A stretch of 64,000 nt of DNA from Streptomyces sp. WZ.A104 (GTDB lineage Bacteria > Actinomycetota > Actinomycetes > Streptomycetales > Streptomycetaceae): assembly GCF_002382885.1 (NCBI RefSeq), contig NZ_NWVL01000042.1:1-64000 (forward strand), written 5' to 3'. A program made the translations under genes and the position numbers. The notes under the pieces were generated by a model that was not told the DNA's origin, did not search any database, and saw only the letters and a program-made list of their open reading frames with translations. Positions 9,137 to 16,097 of this stretch are shown here, piece after piece. The first letter of the stretch is position 1; each line of letters opens with the position of its first letter.

Positions 9137-9224
9137 GTCCGGGTGGCGGAATGGCAGACGCGCTAGCTTGAGGTGCTAGTGCCCTTTATCGGGCGTGGGG
9201 GTTCAAGTCCCCCCTCGGACACCA
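9137..9224 (+). tRNA. tRNA-Leu (anticodon GAG)
   Basis: Acceptor stem GTCCGGG pairs with CTCGGAC (one G-T pair), followed by A73 and an encoded CCA. The anticodon stem CTAGC/GCTAG encloses loop TTGAGGT, giving anticodon GAG. A long variable arm (GCCC/GGGC) marks a class II tRNA. The T arm GGGGGTTCAAGTCCCCC is perfect. The 3' end is reused as the attachment site of the island that follows. Confidence 0.97.
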
Positions 9225-9225
9225 G
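9201..9225 (+). repeat. attL: left 25-bp direct repeat of the integrated island
   Basis: The 25 bp from GTTCAAG to GGACACCAG, covering the T-loop, 3' stem and CCA of tRNA-Leu, recur identically at 20334-20358. The tRNA stays complete on this side, as is usual for tyrosine-recombinase integration into a tRNA 3' end. Confidence 0.93.
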
Positions 9226-9230
9226 CTAAG

Positions 9231-9254
9231 ACCCCACTTCACGTGGGGTTTTTT
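9231..9254 (+). terminator. Intrinsic terminator of tRNA-Leu, supplied by the island
   Basis: Stem ACCCCAC/GTGGGGT with a 5-nt loop followed by six T. Being inside attL it belongs to the element, which therefore brings its own tRNA terminator. A homologous copy lies at 51465-51489 in the relic element. Confidence 0.88.
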
Positions 9255-9312
9255 GCTTTACCGGGCTGTGGCGTGACCAACCACGTGACCAACAGCCAAG
9301 CGATTCCCCAGG

Positions 9313-10584
9313 TCAGACCAGGGATGACAGGCCGAGTCGGCCCGCTCCGGAGGCGGCGAGCTTCCGCGCTCCGTCCTTACGTGAGTGCCCATACCGGGCC
9401 ATGGTGTAGCCAGGCGAGTGATGCCGGACGTTTGCGGAGACCTCTACGGGGTTCTCCCCGGCCTCCAGGTCGTTCGTGACCTTGCTGTGCCGCCAGTCGT
9501 GAATCCGGAAGTCCTCCGGCAATTTCAACCGGGCACGCAGGGTGCGCCACCGCGCGGAGACCTTCTCCGGGTCCTGCGGCCCGCCTGCCTCGCCCCGGTA
9601 GAGCTTGAAGCCATCACGGGCGAACACCAGGTCATGATCGACCCATGCGGAGCCGAGCCGCTTACGCTCCGCCTCCTGGCGCTCTTTCTGTCATTTCAGG
9701 ACGTTCATCACGGACTGGTCCACATAGATCACGGCGTTGTCGTCGCCGTCCTTGGTGAGCTTCCGGAGCCGGTAGGTGTTCCCCTCCTCGACCACGACCC
9801 AACCCAGCTCGATGGACCCTTCATCCCACTTCACGAGGGACCACTTCATCCCCAGGGCTTCACTGCGCCGGACACCCGTAGAGGCGTAGACGGTCCACAG
9901 GGGAGCGTCCCGGAGACAGTGGTGAGCCAGGCCGCCGTCACAGGCCCGGTTGCCACAGGGCTCCCACACCGAGCCCAGGAACCGCCCTGTCTGGTCGTCG
10001 TCCACGGTCGGATACCTCTGCTCCTGTGCCCGTATCTGCCGCGCGGTGGGCGGGTGCGCCGTCGCCGCCGGGTTGGCCGGTATCAGCTTCGGCACGGCCG
10101 CCCCAAGGGCACCGGAGAGGATGTTGTGGATGTGCCGGACGCTCTTGGCCCCCAGCGGCTTCCCCTTGTTGGTCGGGCACGGCACGGTCTCCAGGAGCCG
10201 GTACAGATCGTCAAGGGTGTCGTCCGTGACCTCGGACAGCTTCACGCCGCCGATGTGCGGCTTGATGTGCAGGCGGATCTTCGTCTCGTATCCGGCCACG
10301 GTCGTTCCCTCCTTCCTGTGGTTCGCCAGCCACTTGTCCAGCCAGTCACCCAGCTTCATGTCCGAGCGGGACGCGACCTTGCCCGCATCGTGATCGGTGT
10401 GCCACTTTCGCAGCGCCTTCTCTGCTGCCGTCTTGGTCGGGTACTCGCGTCCGATCCAATAGCGCTCCCGCCTCCCCGTCGCCTTGTTGAAGTGGAGGGG
10501 CGTGCGTACGCCCCAGGTGTTCGGTCTGCCCTTGCGCGGGATCTCCACCGGAGTTCCCCCGAGCCCATTGCCGCGCTTTGTCAC
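9313..10584 (-). pseudogene. Site-specific tyrosine recombinase (integrase), broken by an in-frame TGA
   Basis: Tyrosine integrase of the phage/AICE type. The GTG start (10584) overlaps the stop of the upstream gene. An N-terminal arm-binding domain (WGVRTPLHFN, WIGREYPTKTAAEKAL) and core-binding domain (LGDWLDKWLANH) precede the catalytic domain, whose first Arg is in YASTGVRRSEALGMKW. TGA at 9693-9691 interrupts the frame after MNVLK. The same frame then continues without error through QKERQEAERKRLG, HDWRHSKV (His-x-x-Arg) and GYTMARYGH (Tyr nucleophile). So one nonsense change, for example CGA or CAG to TGA, removes the HxxR motif and Tyr. The product is probably inactive unless the stop is read through. 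Confidence 0.9.
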
Positions 10585-11153
10585 GTGTGCGGGTTGCCCT
10601 TCTGGTCGTTGCCCATGAGGTGATCAGTGACCTTGTCGAGGTACTCGCCCCAAGTGATCTCCCTTGCTTTTTCGGTGAGTTGACCTCCGGCCTTACCGGG
10701 AACCGTGGTCAACAGGCCCCGCTTCCGGGCCTCCTTGAGGTGGCCCCGGATCGTCTCTGGGCGCTTGTTGGTTAGTCCGGCCAGATGTGCCGTGACGTTG
10801 GGCAGGGCCTGTGCGACGGCACGAACGTAGGACTCGGCAAGGAAGGCCAGGTAGGCGTCCGAGATGCCCTCAGAGTCCAGCAGCCACCGCAGACCCTCCC
10901 CTTCGGCGTCCTGATTGACGTCGGGCTCCGTGTCCGTCGGCCTTGCGGAGCGGAATTGGTCGCCCGCCTTCTTGAAGTCAACCTGCCGCAGCACCGTGGA
11001 GGCCACGCCACCCTGAGTAGCGGCGGGGTCGGCGTCCGGGTGCGGGGTGATGAGGACGCGGGTGGGCCCACTGGCCGGGTCGGCGTCGGCAGCCCAGCGC
11101 ATGAGGATGCGCCATGGTCCTACGTCCTGGATGACCTCGATGTGTTCACTCAT
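10581..11153 (-). CDS. Hypothetical protein with probable winged-helix segment, upstream of integrase
   Basis: A 190-residue protein not recognised by name. The second half (TAHLAGLTNKRPETIRGHLK, then ARKRGLLTTVPGKAGGQL) reads like a helix-turn-helix plus wing, so DNA binding is likely. The first half is Asp/Ala-rich. It directly precedes the integrase with a GTGA overlap and is divergent from the small AlpA-like gene, a common arrangement in streptomycete integrated elements, where such a gene may control integration or excision. The promoter is probably in the shared gap 11154-11281. Confidence 0.7.
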   Translation of the reverse strand: MSEHIEVIQDVGPWRILMRWAADADPASGPTRVLITPHPDADPAATQGGVASTVLRQVDFKKAGDQFRSARPTDTEPDVNQDAEGEGLRWLLDSEGISDAYLAFLAESYVRAVAQALPNVTAHLAGLTNKRPETIRGHLKEARKRGLLTTVPGKAGGQLTEKAREITWGEYLDKVTDHLMGNDQKGNPHT

Positions 11154-11165
11154 ACCCTCACCCTA

Positions 11166-11219
11166 CCACCCCGGGTGGGCACACCTAGGTTTGACATAGA
11201 GGGTGGATGGGCGTACTTC
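11166..11219 (+). promoter_or_regulatory. Divergent control region with candidate promoter and operator
   Basis: A palindrome CCACCC-C-GGGTGG (11166-11178) lies next to TTGACA (11191-11196), with TACTTC 17 nt downstream (11214-11219), pointing towards the AlpA-like gene. The -35 is consensus and the -10 is weak. The palindrome sits between this promoter and the reverse-strand integrase operon, so it is placed to control both. Confidence 0.5.
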
Positions 11220-11281
11220 TGGAGATAGGCCGGACAGCAACGGGCGGAAGCAGCCACCCACCGGCCAGCAGGAGAGACACA

Positions 11282-11452
11282 TTGACCAAGCTCATGACCG
11301 TTGATGACGTGGCCGCCTACCTGGGCAAACCCCGTTCCTGGGTGTACGGGAACTGGAAGTCCGAACAGATCCCATTCCGAAAGGTGGGCCAGTCTCTCCG
11401 CTGTCGACCCGTGGATCTGGACCGCTGGCTGGACAGGCAGGGAACGCAGTGA
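11282..11452 (+). CDS. AlpA/excisionase-like small helix-turn-helix protein
   Basis: A 56-residue MerR/AlpA-type DNA-binding protein: MTVDDVAAYLGKPRSWVYGN forms the helix-turn-helix, and RKVGQSLRCRPVDLDRWL the wing and last helix. TTG 11282 is chosen because GGAG lies 7 nt upstream; ATG 11294 is an alternative. In phages and phage satellites such proteins act as excisionase or master activator. The stop overlaps the next start (GTGA). Confidence 0.78.
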   Translation: MTKLMTVDDVAAYLGKPRSWVYGNWKSEQIPFRKVGQSLRCRPVDLDRWLDRQGTQ

Positions 11453-11976
11453 GCTACCGATTTGCCAAGGTCTACCGACCCGAGCGCTCGAACCCTGCCA
11501 TTGGGAGCACCGTTCTCCATCTTGAAACCCGCATGTGGCTGCTCGCTCTGGACCGGATACAAAGGGGCGGACATGCACCCTTGGGGTCCGGTGAACTGGA
11601 ACTCATCCTGACCAATGAGAAGGGGCAGGCATACAGCGCGGGTCGGTACCGCCAGGCGCGGTGCAGCCTGATCAGGGCCGGGTTGCTGGCTCCGTCCGCT
11701 TCGGCTCGGTGCCTGCTGATTCCGGGCACAGTGGCGTCGATGGATGCACCCTCGAAGAAGAAGCGGGAGGAGTGCGCCACACACGGGAACAACATCCCAT
11801 GGGATGCCGAACACGGAGATTGGATGTTCAGTTCGCCGGGTGAGGCTCAGCGCTGGGAGGCGGAGTGCGACAACATCGCCAGGGGTGGGAGCCCGTTCCC
11901 CTCCGGTGCGTGGGCACATGGCGTGCGGGTGGGCGGGGGGCGAGGCGTTAACGAAACGGCGGCCTCGGCCCCTTGA
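11449..11976 (+). CDS. Hypothetical protein of the integrated island
   Basis: A 175-residue protein of unknown function, GTG start overlapping the AlpA-like stop. Residues about 20-95 (THLETR-like helix, GELELILTNEKGQAYSAG, RQARCSLIRAGLLAPSAS) are compatible with a winged-helix domain of the kind used in replication initiators or regulators. The C-terminal part is Trp/Gly-rich and probably unstructured. Co-translation with the excisionase-like gene suggests a role in early control of the island. Confidence 0.6.
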   Translation: MSYRFAKVYRPERSNPAIGSTVLHLETRMWLLALDRIQRGGHAPLGSGELELILTNEKGQAYSAGRYRQARCSLIRAGLLAPSASARCLLIPGTVASMDAPSKKKREECATHGNNIPWDAEHGDWMFSSPGEAQRWEAECDNIARGGSPFPSGAWAHGVRVGGGRGVNETAASAP

Positions 11977-12077
11977 TATCAAGGGCGAGTCCTACGCCCC
12001 TTCTTAAATAGCAGGCTGAAGCCGGGGCGAGCCGAAGCGAGCACCGGTACACAGTTCCATAGATTTGATCATTACAG

Positions 12078-12104
12078 GCCGCCCCCCCAGGAGGGGCGGC
12101 TTGT
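12078..12104 (+). terminator. Rho-independent-type terminator
   Basis: Stem GCCGCCCC/GGGGCGGC with a 7-nt loop followed by TTGTTCT. It ends the excisionase-like transcript about 100 bp after the 175-residue gene. The rest of 11977-12333 has no gene that I recognise. Confidence 0.72.
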
Positions 12105-12217
12105 TCTGTCATGAGTCCAGTAACAAGCCCCACCTCGCCAGGCTCGGCGGTATTCGGATCTCCGGCCGGGGCCCTCGATGCGTTCAGGTCTGTCTCAGCC
12201 TCCCTCTGCCGCTGCGT

Positions 12218-12251
12218 ATTTCCCTCCCAGCCGTGGGTGAGGGAGGGAAAT
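12218..12251. promoter_or_regulatory. 11-bp perfect inverted repeat upstream of the HTH gene
   Basis: ATTTCCCTCCC and GGGAGGGAAAT flank a 12-nt spacer. It lies about 80 bp upstream of the small HTH gene and the capsid module, so it could be an operator for that module. It could also fold as a hairpin, but no T tract follows. Confidence 0.5.
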
Positions 12252-12333
12252 TCCTCACGTCAGAGCGCGGCTGCGACCGGCGCGCGAGCATCTTAAGATT
12301 CGCAATTCTGCAACGCGTTACCTGGAGTTCTCC

Positions 12334-12549
12334 ATGTTTGATCGGCACGCTTTTGCTGCCCGTCGTGTCACGCTCGGCCTGTCAGTGGAGGAACTGGCCG
12401 ACGCACTGTCTATCGCTCCCTCCACTGTCTACTGGTGGGAGTCCGGCGAGACGACGCCAAGCCTTCGCACTCTGGTGCAGGCATCCCGGCATCTGTGTAC
12501 GCCGCTTGTCTCTCTGCTTCTTGATCACCACTCTGCTCAGACTGAGTGA
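12334..12549 (+). CDS. Cro/CI (XRE)-type HTH regulator
   Basis: A 71-residue single-domain regulator. The helix-turn-helix is LSVEELADALSIAPSTVYWW followed by ESGETTPSLRTL, the classic XRE pattern (helix 2, turn, recognition helix, Glu-Ser-Gly). ATG 12334 follows a purine-poor leader, so translation is probably modest. It lies 28 bp upstream of the scaffold gene, in the same direction, and is a candidate regulator of the capsid genes. It has no dimerisation or effector domain. Confidence 0.8.
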   Translation: MFDRHAFAARRVTLGLSVEELADALSIAPSTVYWWESGETTPSLRTLVQASRHLCTPLVSLLLDHHSAQTE

Positions 12550-12577
12550 ACTGAACGATTACTTAGGAGGTGTCGCC

Positions 12578-12931
12578 GTGAGCGACCCACAGACTGTTTC
12601 CCGTTCTCCGGAGCCTGTGCCGGCCGATGGGGTCGACGCTGTCCGGGCCGAGGTGCAGCGGGAGTATTCGGCCAGGCTGGCACGGGCCGAGATCAGGGTT
12701 CATGCGGCCCAGGCCGGTGTGAGTCTTCCTGATGGTTTCGTTGATTATCTGGATGCTTCGAAGCTGCTCGGTGCGGACGGTAATCCTTCGGCCGAGGCCA
12801 TGGACAGGGCCCTGGCCTCTTTCAAGCCCAGCCCGCCGTCTTTCCCGCAGCTTGAAGGTGTGGGACACAGCCGCAGTGGTGGCCCGTTCTCCCAGCGTCG
12901 CCCTGTTTCTCTCGATGTTCGTAACCGCTGA
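12578..12931 (+). CDS. Phage capsid scaffolding protein
   Basis: A 117-residue acidic helical protein directly before the major capsid gene. GTG 12578 is chosen because AGGAGG lies 7 nt upstream; the frame is open further upstream but crosses the HTH gene. VRAEVQREYSARLARAEIRV is a charged helix, and GFVDYLDASKLLGADGNPSA matches the Leu-Asp-x-Ser-Lys-Leu-Leu pattern seen in actinophage scaffolds. The C-terminal SPPSFPQLEGVGHS tail is typical of the capsid-binding end. Size is at the short end for scaffolds. It should guide assembly of the capsid encoded next. Confidence 0.75.
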   Translation: MSDPQTVSRSPEPVPADGVDAVRAEVQREYSARLARAEIRVHAAQAGVSLPDGFVDYLDASKLLGADGNPSAEAMDRALASFKPSPPSFPQLEGVGHSRSGGPFSQRRPVSLDVRNR

Positions 12932-12946
12932 CCCAGGAGTATCTAT

Positions 12947-13855
12947 ATGACATTTGCCTACCAGAACCCTGCCACCCATTCGTTCGTTCCGGAACTTTGG
13001 GATTCTGACCTTCTGACCCAGTTCGATCCGCTGCTGGTGTGGGCTTCCAAGCTCGTGAGTAATAACAAGTACGCGGGTGAGATCCGGAAGAAGGGCGATG
13101 TGGTTCATATCAACTCGCTTCTGCGGCCGACCGTGGGGGATTACACACTGCCGGAGGGCATGACTTCTCAGCGCCCGGAAACTGTTGACCAAAAGCTGAA
13201 CATCACCGAGGCGAAATACCTTCAGGTGTTGGTCGAGGACGTGGAACGGGTGCAGCTCGCCGGGGGCCTTGATTCTCCGATCAATCAGCAGATGATCCGT
13301 TCCCTCGCCCGTGAGGCGGACACCTTCATGGGCGGCATCATCGCCAAGAGCGCCACGGCTCTCCCTGCGGTCAAGGCGGCCGAGAATGCACCCCAGGCGC
13401 TCTACGGCGCGATCCTGGACATGATGCTGGTCCTGGATGACAACGACATCCCGGCGGGCCGTTACGTGGTCGTCTCGCCCCGCGTGAAGCGGTACCTGAT
13501 CGAGCATCCGGCCGTTGCCAACGCTGCCGCCTACGGCGAGAGCGGTGTCACCGCGAACGGTGTTGTGGCCCGTCTGGCAGGGTTCACCGTTCTGTCCACC
13601 ACGGCCATGCCCACAGGTGTGGACATTGTTGCGGGTCATTCGGAGTTCGCCACCTACGCTTCTCAGTTCACCGGCTTCCGTGAGGGCCAGTCCGAGAAGT
13701 ACCGAGCAGATTACATCGACACCCTGCACCTGTACGGCGGCAAGATCGTCCGATACCCAGAGCTGGACACCAAGAAGGTTGACAACACATTTGATGAGTC
13801 CAAGCCGACCAAGGGAATCGTCAAGGCTTCCGTTGAATGGGCCACTGCGGCCTGA
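12947..13855 (+). CDS. Phage major capsid protein (P22-coat/HK97-fold type)
   Basis: A 302-residue capsid protein. N-terminal SFVPELWDSDLLTQFDPLLV and KKGDVVHINSLLRPTVGDYT are typical of P22-coat-like actinophage capsids, and VVVSPRVKRYLIEH with ARLAGFTVLSTTAMP matches the conserved core of that group. It follows the scaffold by 15 bp (RBS CAGGAG) and ends before a hairpin. No protease gene or N-terminal delta domain is seen, so assembly probably relies on the separate scaffold. It is intact with no frameshift, unlike the integrase. In a satellite this would build a dedicated, possibly smaller, shell. Confidence 0.88.
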   Translation: MTFAYQNPATHSFVPELWDSDLLTQFDPLLVWASKLVSNNKYAGEIRKKGDVVHINSLLRPTVGDYTLPEGMTSQRPETVDQKLNITEAKYLQVLVEDVERVQLAGGLDSPINQQMIRSLAREADTFMGGIIAKSATALPAVKAAENAPQALYGAILDMMLVLDDNDIPAGRYVVVSPRVKRYLIEHPAVANAAAYGESGVTANGVVARLAGFTVLSTTAMPTGVDIVAGHSEFATYASQFTGFREGQSEKYRADYIDTLHLYGGKIVRYPELDTKKVDNTFDESKPTKGIVKASVEWATAA

Positions 13856-13867
13856 TTCGATATCAGT

Positions 13868-13897
13868 TGGGGGCCCTGCCGACGTGGCGGGCCCCCA
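13868..13897 (+). terminator. Hairpin after the major capsid gene
   Basis: TGGGGGCCC/GGGCCCCCA, extended inwards by GCC/GGC with one bulged T. It is placed to trim transcription between the highly expressed capsid gene and the packaging genes. Confidence 0.7.
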
Positions 13898-13969
13898 GCC
13901 CGTTCACGCTCCGCCGATGAGAGCTCAAGGCCGGCCATCGATACCACGTAACCGAAACCGGAGGAATCC

Positions 13970-14320
13970 ATGCCCAAGATGCGCAACCCCAATTCACCAC
14001 ACTCCCGGTTTAAGGGCTTGATAGAGCTTCCATGGGATCATGGCCTACCGGTTCCCGATTTGCCCATGATTCGCGACTGGACGGATTCCGAGCGTGACCA
14101 GTGGCGACAGTGGTGGCAGTCGCCGCAGGCCGCCATGTGGGACGAGTCATTCATCCCGGCCGTGGCCGTGATGCTGACGTATTTCGGGAAGATTCTGGAC
14201 GGATCAGCGAATGCCAACCATCAGATGGAATTCCGGCATTTGTCCAACGCGCTCGGCCTCACCGCAGACGGCATGAAGCGACTGGGATGGACATTCCAGA
14301 ACGGGGGCGGTGATCAGTGA
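13970..14320 (+). CDS. Phage terminase small subunit-like protein
   Basis: A 116-residue protein resembling actinophage TerS: LPMIRDWTDSERDQWRQWWQ, then QAAMWDESFIPAVAVMLTYF and a closing NALGLTADGMKRLGWTF, the usual Leu-Thr-x-x-Gly/Asp-x-x-Arg-Leu-x-Trp ending. ATG 13970 has RBS GGAGG. TerS binds the packaging site and hands DNA to the large terminase. No large terminase is encoded in this island, so it would have to redirect a helper phage's motor. The stop overlaps the next start (GTGA). Confidence 0.75.
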   Translation: MPKMRNPNSPHSRFKGLIELPWDHGLPVPDLPMIRDWTDSERDQWRQWWQSPQAAMWDESFIPAVAVMLTYFGKILDGSANANHQMEFRHLSNALGLTADGMKRLGWTFQNGGGDQ

Positions 14321-14574
14321 GCGCGCGCAGAGCAGCCAAGGCTGGAGCCGCCGTAACCCACGACGGAACACACCTCTCTGGGATTGAATGCCCCTGGTCA
14401 GATCCACAGTGCCCCGGCTGCGTGCAAGAGTTCGCGATCCACATAGGTTGGGAGTTGACGGGCTTTGCGCGGCCCTGGGGCAGCGATCTGGAGCACGATC
14501 GGAACCGCTGCTTCGTCTGCCGAGGGGCAGATCAACACGGCCGACTGTCAGTGCAGTCAACTATCTTCCCCTAA
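14317..14574 (+). CDS. Small zinc-ribbon-like protein of unknown function
   Basis: An 85-residue protein with Cys pairs CPWSDPQCPGC and, about 40 residues later, CFVC, which together could bind one zinc. The GTG start overlaps the TerS stop, so it is translationally coupled between the terminase small subunit and the HNH gene. I do not recognise the family. Position suggests a packaging or DNA-binding accessory role. Confidence 0.62.
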   Translation: MSARRAAKAGAAVTHDGTHLSGIECPWSDPQCPGCVQEFAIHIGWELTGFARPWGSDLEHDRNRCFVCRGADQHGRLSVQSTIFP

Positions 14575-14593
14575 AGACGAGTCGGGAGGGCCA

Positions 14594-15097
14594 GTGGGGC
14601 GGGGTCGGTTTCAGTTGTGGGTGCACCTGATGGTGCTTATGGCCAACGAGGGACTCTGCGTCTATTGCGAAGACGCAGAGTCCGAGGTAATGGATCACGT
14701 TATCCCCCTAGCCAAAGGCGGCCCACATCACTGGAAGAATCTTGTTCCAGCGTGCACGGCTTGCAATGAAAGCAAAGGGGACAGGCTATTCCCTCGCTGG
14801 CTTATGGAAATAGATGCCAACCCCAGGGGTTGGAAATGTCTGACGATTCGAGATGCCTGCAAAGTGATCCACGAAGAGCAAATCAGAGCTATTGAACGAA
14901 TAGAAGCAGTGAGTGCCGAAATGGCCAACGAGAAGCGGATCAAATGGTTCATCAATAACACCTGGCTCGGCGTCCCAGAGGGCAAGGTGTTCATTGATCG
15001 GTGGAGGAAAGAAATCCTAGGAGGAAAGGAGCTTGCAGCTCGCGAGGCGGGCTATCCGCCCCCTCCGCCCCTTCGGGCTATGCGTTCCGTATTTTGA
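14594..15097 (+). CDS. HNH endonuclease, low-GC and probably recently acquired
   Basis: A 167-residue HNH nuclease: LCVYC (zinc Cys), MDHVIPLAKGG (the DH motif), then Asn in KNLVPACTACNESKGDR (second Cys pair). GTG 14594 is chosen because GGGAGGG sits just upstream; ATG 14630 is an alternative. HNH proteins next to TerS are needed for cohesive-end packaging in several phages. Codon use is unlike the neighbours, with ATA, CTA, AGA and AAA; 14881-14940 contains only 28 G/C of 60. The 3' end returns to higher GC. It was either imported separately or belongs to a phage of lower GC. Confidence 0.83.
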   Translation: MGRGRFQLWVHLMVLMANEGLCVYCEDAESEVMDHVIPLAKGGPHHWKNLVPACTACNESKGDRLFPRWLMEIDANPRGWKCLTIRDACKVIHEEQIRAIERIEAVSAEMANEKRIKWFINNTWLGVPEGKVFIDRWRKEILGGKELAAREAGYPPPPPLRAMRSVF

Positions 15098-15179
15098 TTG
15101 GCAAACGCGACCAAAGGATGGCACCCCCGGTGGGTCCTATTTCTTTTCAATTAAGCATTACCCCACCATTCAATTCATA

Positions 15180-15209
15180 TTGAGTAATGCCTCAGTTATC
15201 TGTTAGATA
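15180..15209 (+). promoter_or_regulatory. AT-rich promoter region of the Lsr2-like gene
   Basis: 15098-15315 is AT-rich and non-coding. TTGAGT (15180-15185) and TAGATA (15204-15209) are separated by 18 nt. CCCGT-GAT-ACGGG (15214-15226) follows immediately and could be an operator. Such AT-rich DNA is the preferred target of Lsr2-type proteins, so autoregulation by the next gene is plausible. Confidence 0.5.
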
Positions 15210-15315
15210 CCATCCCGTGATACGGGTGATGGAGAATAGGGGTTAAGCGGGTGAGTCGTTAGAGCAGTGCTCCGGTGTCCCGCTGCCACTCTCTCTATCA
15301 AAGGAACGCGGCGGC

Positions 15316-16035
15316 ATGCGCAAGACAGTTCTGGTCCCTGTTGAAAAGGTTCTCTGTGATGCGCACATTGCGCGTGACGGGAGCGAGGAAGAGGCGACAG
15401 AGACGCTGACGCTGGGAGTGCGTGCGTGGGATCTCTGTACTGAGCACAACGCCACCTTCGCCCGGTATCTGGTGGACGCTTTGGGGGCCGGAGTGCACGA
15501 CGCTTCCCCTGAACCCGTTGTGGAACTTGCCGCTGAGTCTGTTGCTGAGGCGGAGCCCGACGTAGAGGAGGAAGTGGCGGAGTCTGGCCCGGTACCGTCC
15601 GTGATGATCGCGGGGGAGGTGCCCGGATATGACTGGGAGACGGCGCGGGAAGCGGTCCGCAACCTGGGGTATCAGGTGGTGGGCCGCGCCGACGAGTCCA
15701 CTGTGCTGCTGATCCTGGGTGAGGGTGGCGAGCGGAACGGTTCCAAGCTCCGGGACGCTGCGGAACGGGGCATCGGGTGCATGGATGTGCGGGAACCCGG
15801 ACGGCTCAAGTCCGCCGTCTGTGCCGGTGAGTTGGTGGGCGGTGACCCGCTCCCTGAGCCTGCCAAGGTGGGCCCGAAAGAGATGAGCGAGCGGGAGCGC
15901 AACAGGGCCGTGCGGGCGTGGGCCCGGACCAACGGATACGACATACCCACCAAGGGGCGCATCCCCATGCACGTGAGGCACGCCTTTGATCTGTCGCACA
16001 GGGACGCTTCAGAGGGAAAAGCGGCAGCGGCCTGA
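15316..16035 (+). CDS. Lsr2-like protein with an internal BRCT domain
   Basis: A 239-residue protein with three visible parts. Residues 1-58 resemble the dimerisation fold of zinc-containing Lsr2-like proteins (Cys14-x2-His17, LTLGVRAWDL, Cys41-x2-His44, YLVDALGAG). After an acidic linker, residues 96-172 read as a BRCT domain (VMIAGEVPGYDWETAREAV, LGYQVVGRADESTVLLILG, KLRDAAERGIGCMDVREP). Residues 192-230 are an Lsr2 DNA-binding domain (RAVRAWARTNGYDIPTKGRI), with the Gly-Arg-Ile-Pro that enters the AT minor groove. Lsr2 silences foreign AT-rich DNA. A phage-type copy could silence the host or island genes, or disturb host silencing. Single-gene unit, ended by a hairpin. Confidence 0.82.
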   Translation: MRKTVLVPVEKVLCDAHIARDGSEEEATETLTLGVRAWDLCTEHNATFARYLVDALGAGVHDASPEPVVELAAESVAEAEPDVEEEVAESGPVPSVMIAGEVPGYDWETAREAVRNLGYQVVGRADESTVLLILGEGGERNGSKLRDAAERGIGCMDVREPGRLKSAVCAGELVGGDPLPEPAKVGPKEMSERERNRAVRAWARTNGYDIPTKGRIPMHVRHAFDLSHRDASEGKAAAA

Positions 16036-16048
16036 GTGCCGCGCCTAC

Positions 16049-16077
16049 GGTGACGGCCGCTGAGTGCGGCCGTCACC
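16049..16077 (+). terminator. 12-bp perfect hairpin after the Lsr2-like gene
   Basis: GGTGACGGCCGC and its complement around the loop TGAGT, starting 13 bp after the stop codon. There is no T tract. Confidence 0.78.
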
Positions 16078-16097
16078 CCGGGCCCCGTGACCTGAGC

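Noticed and set aside
9691..9693. TGA in the integrase as a recoded (selenocysteine or read-through) codon
   Set aside because: The position is not near a catalytic Cys, no suitable downstream stem-loop is obvious, and related integrases should have an ordinary residue there. A nonsense mutation is simpler.
12065..12931. A 288-residue protein beginning at 12065
   Set aside because: Its first 170 residues run through a terminator, an inverted repeat and the HTH gene in another frame. Only the part from GTG 12578, with AGGAGG, looks real.
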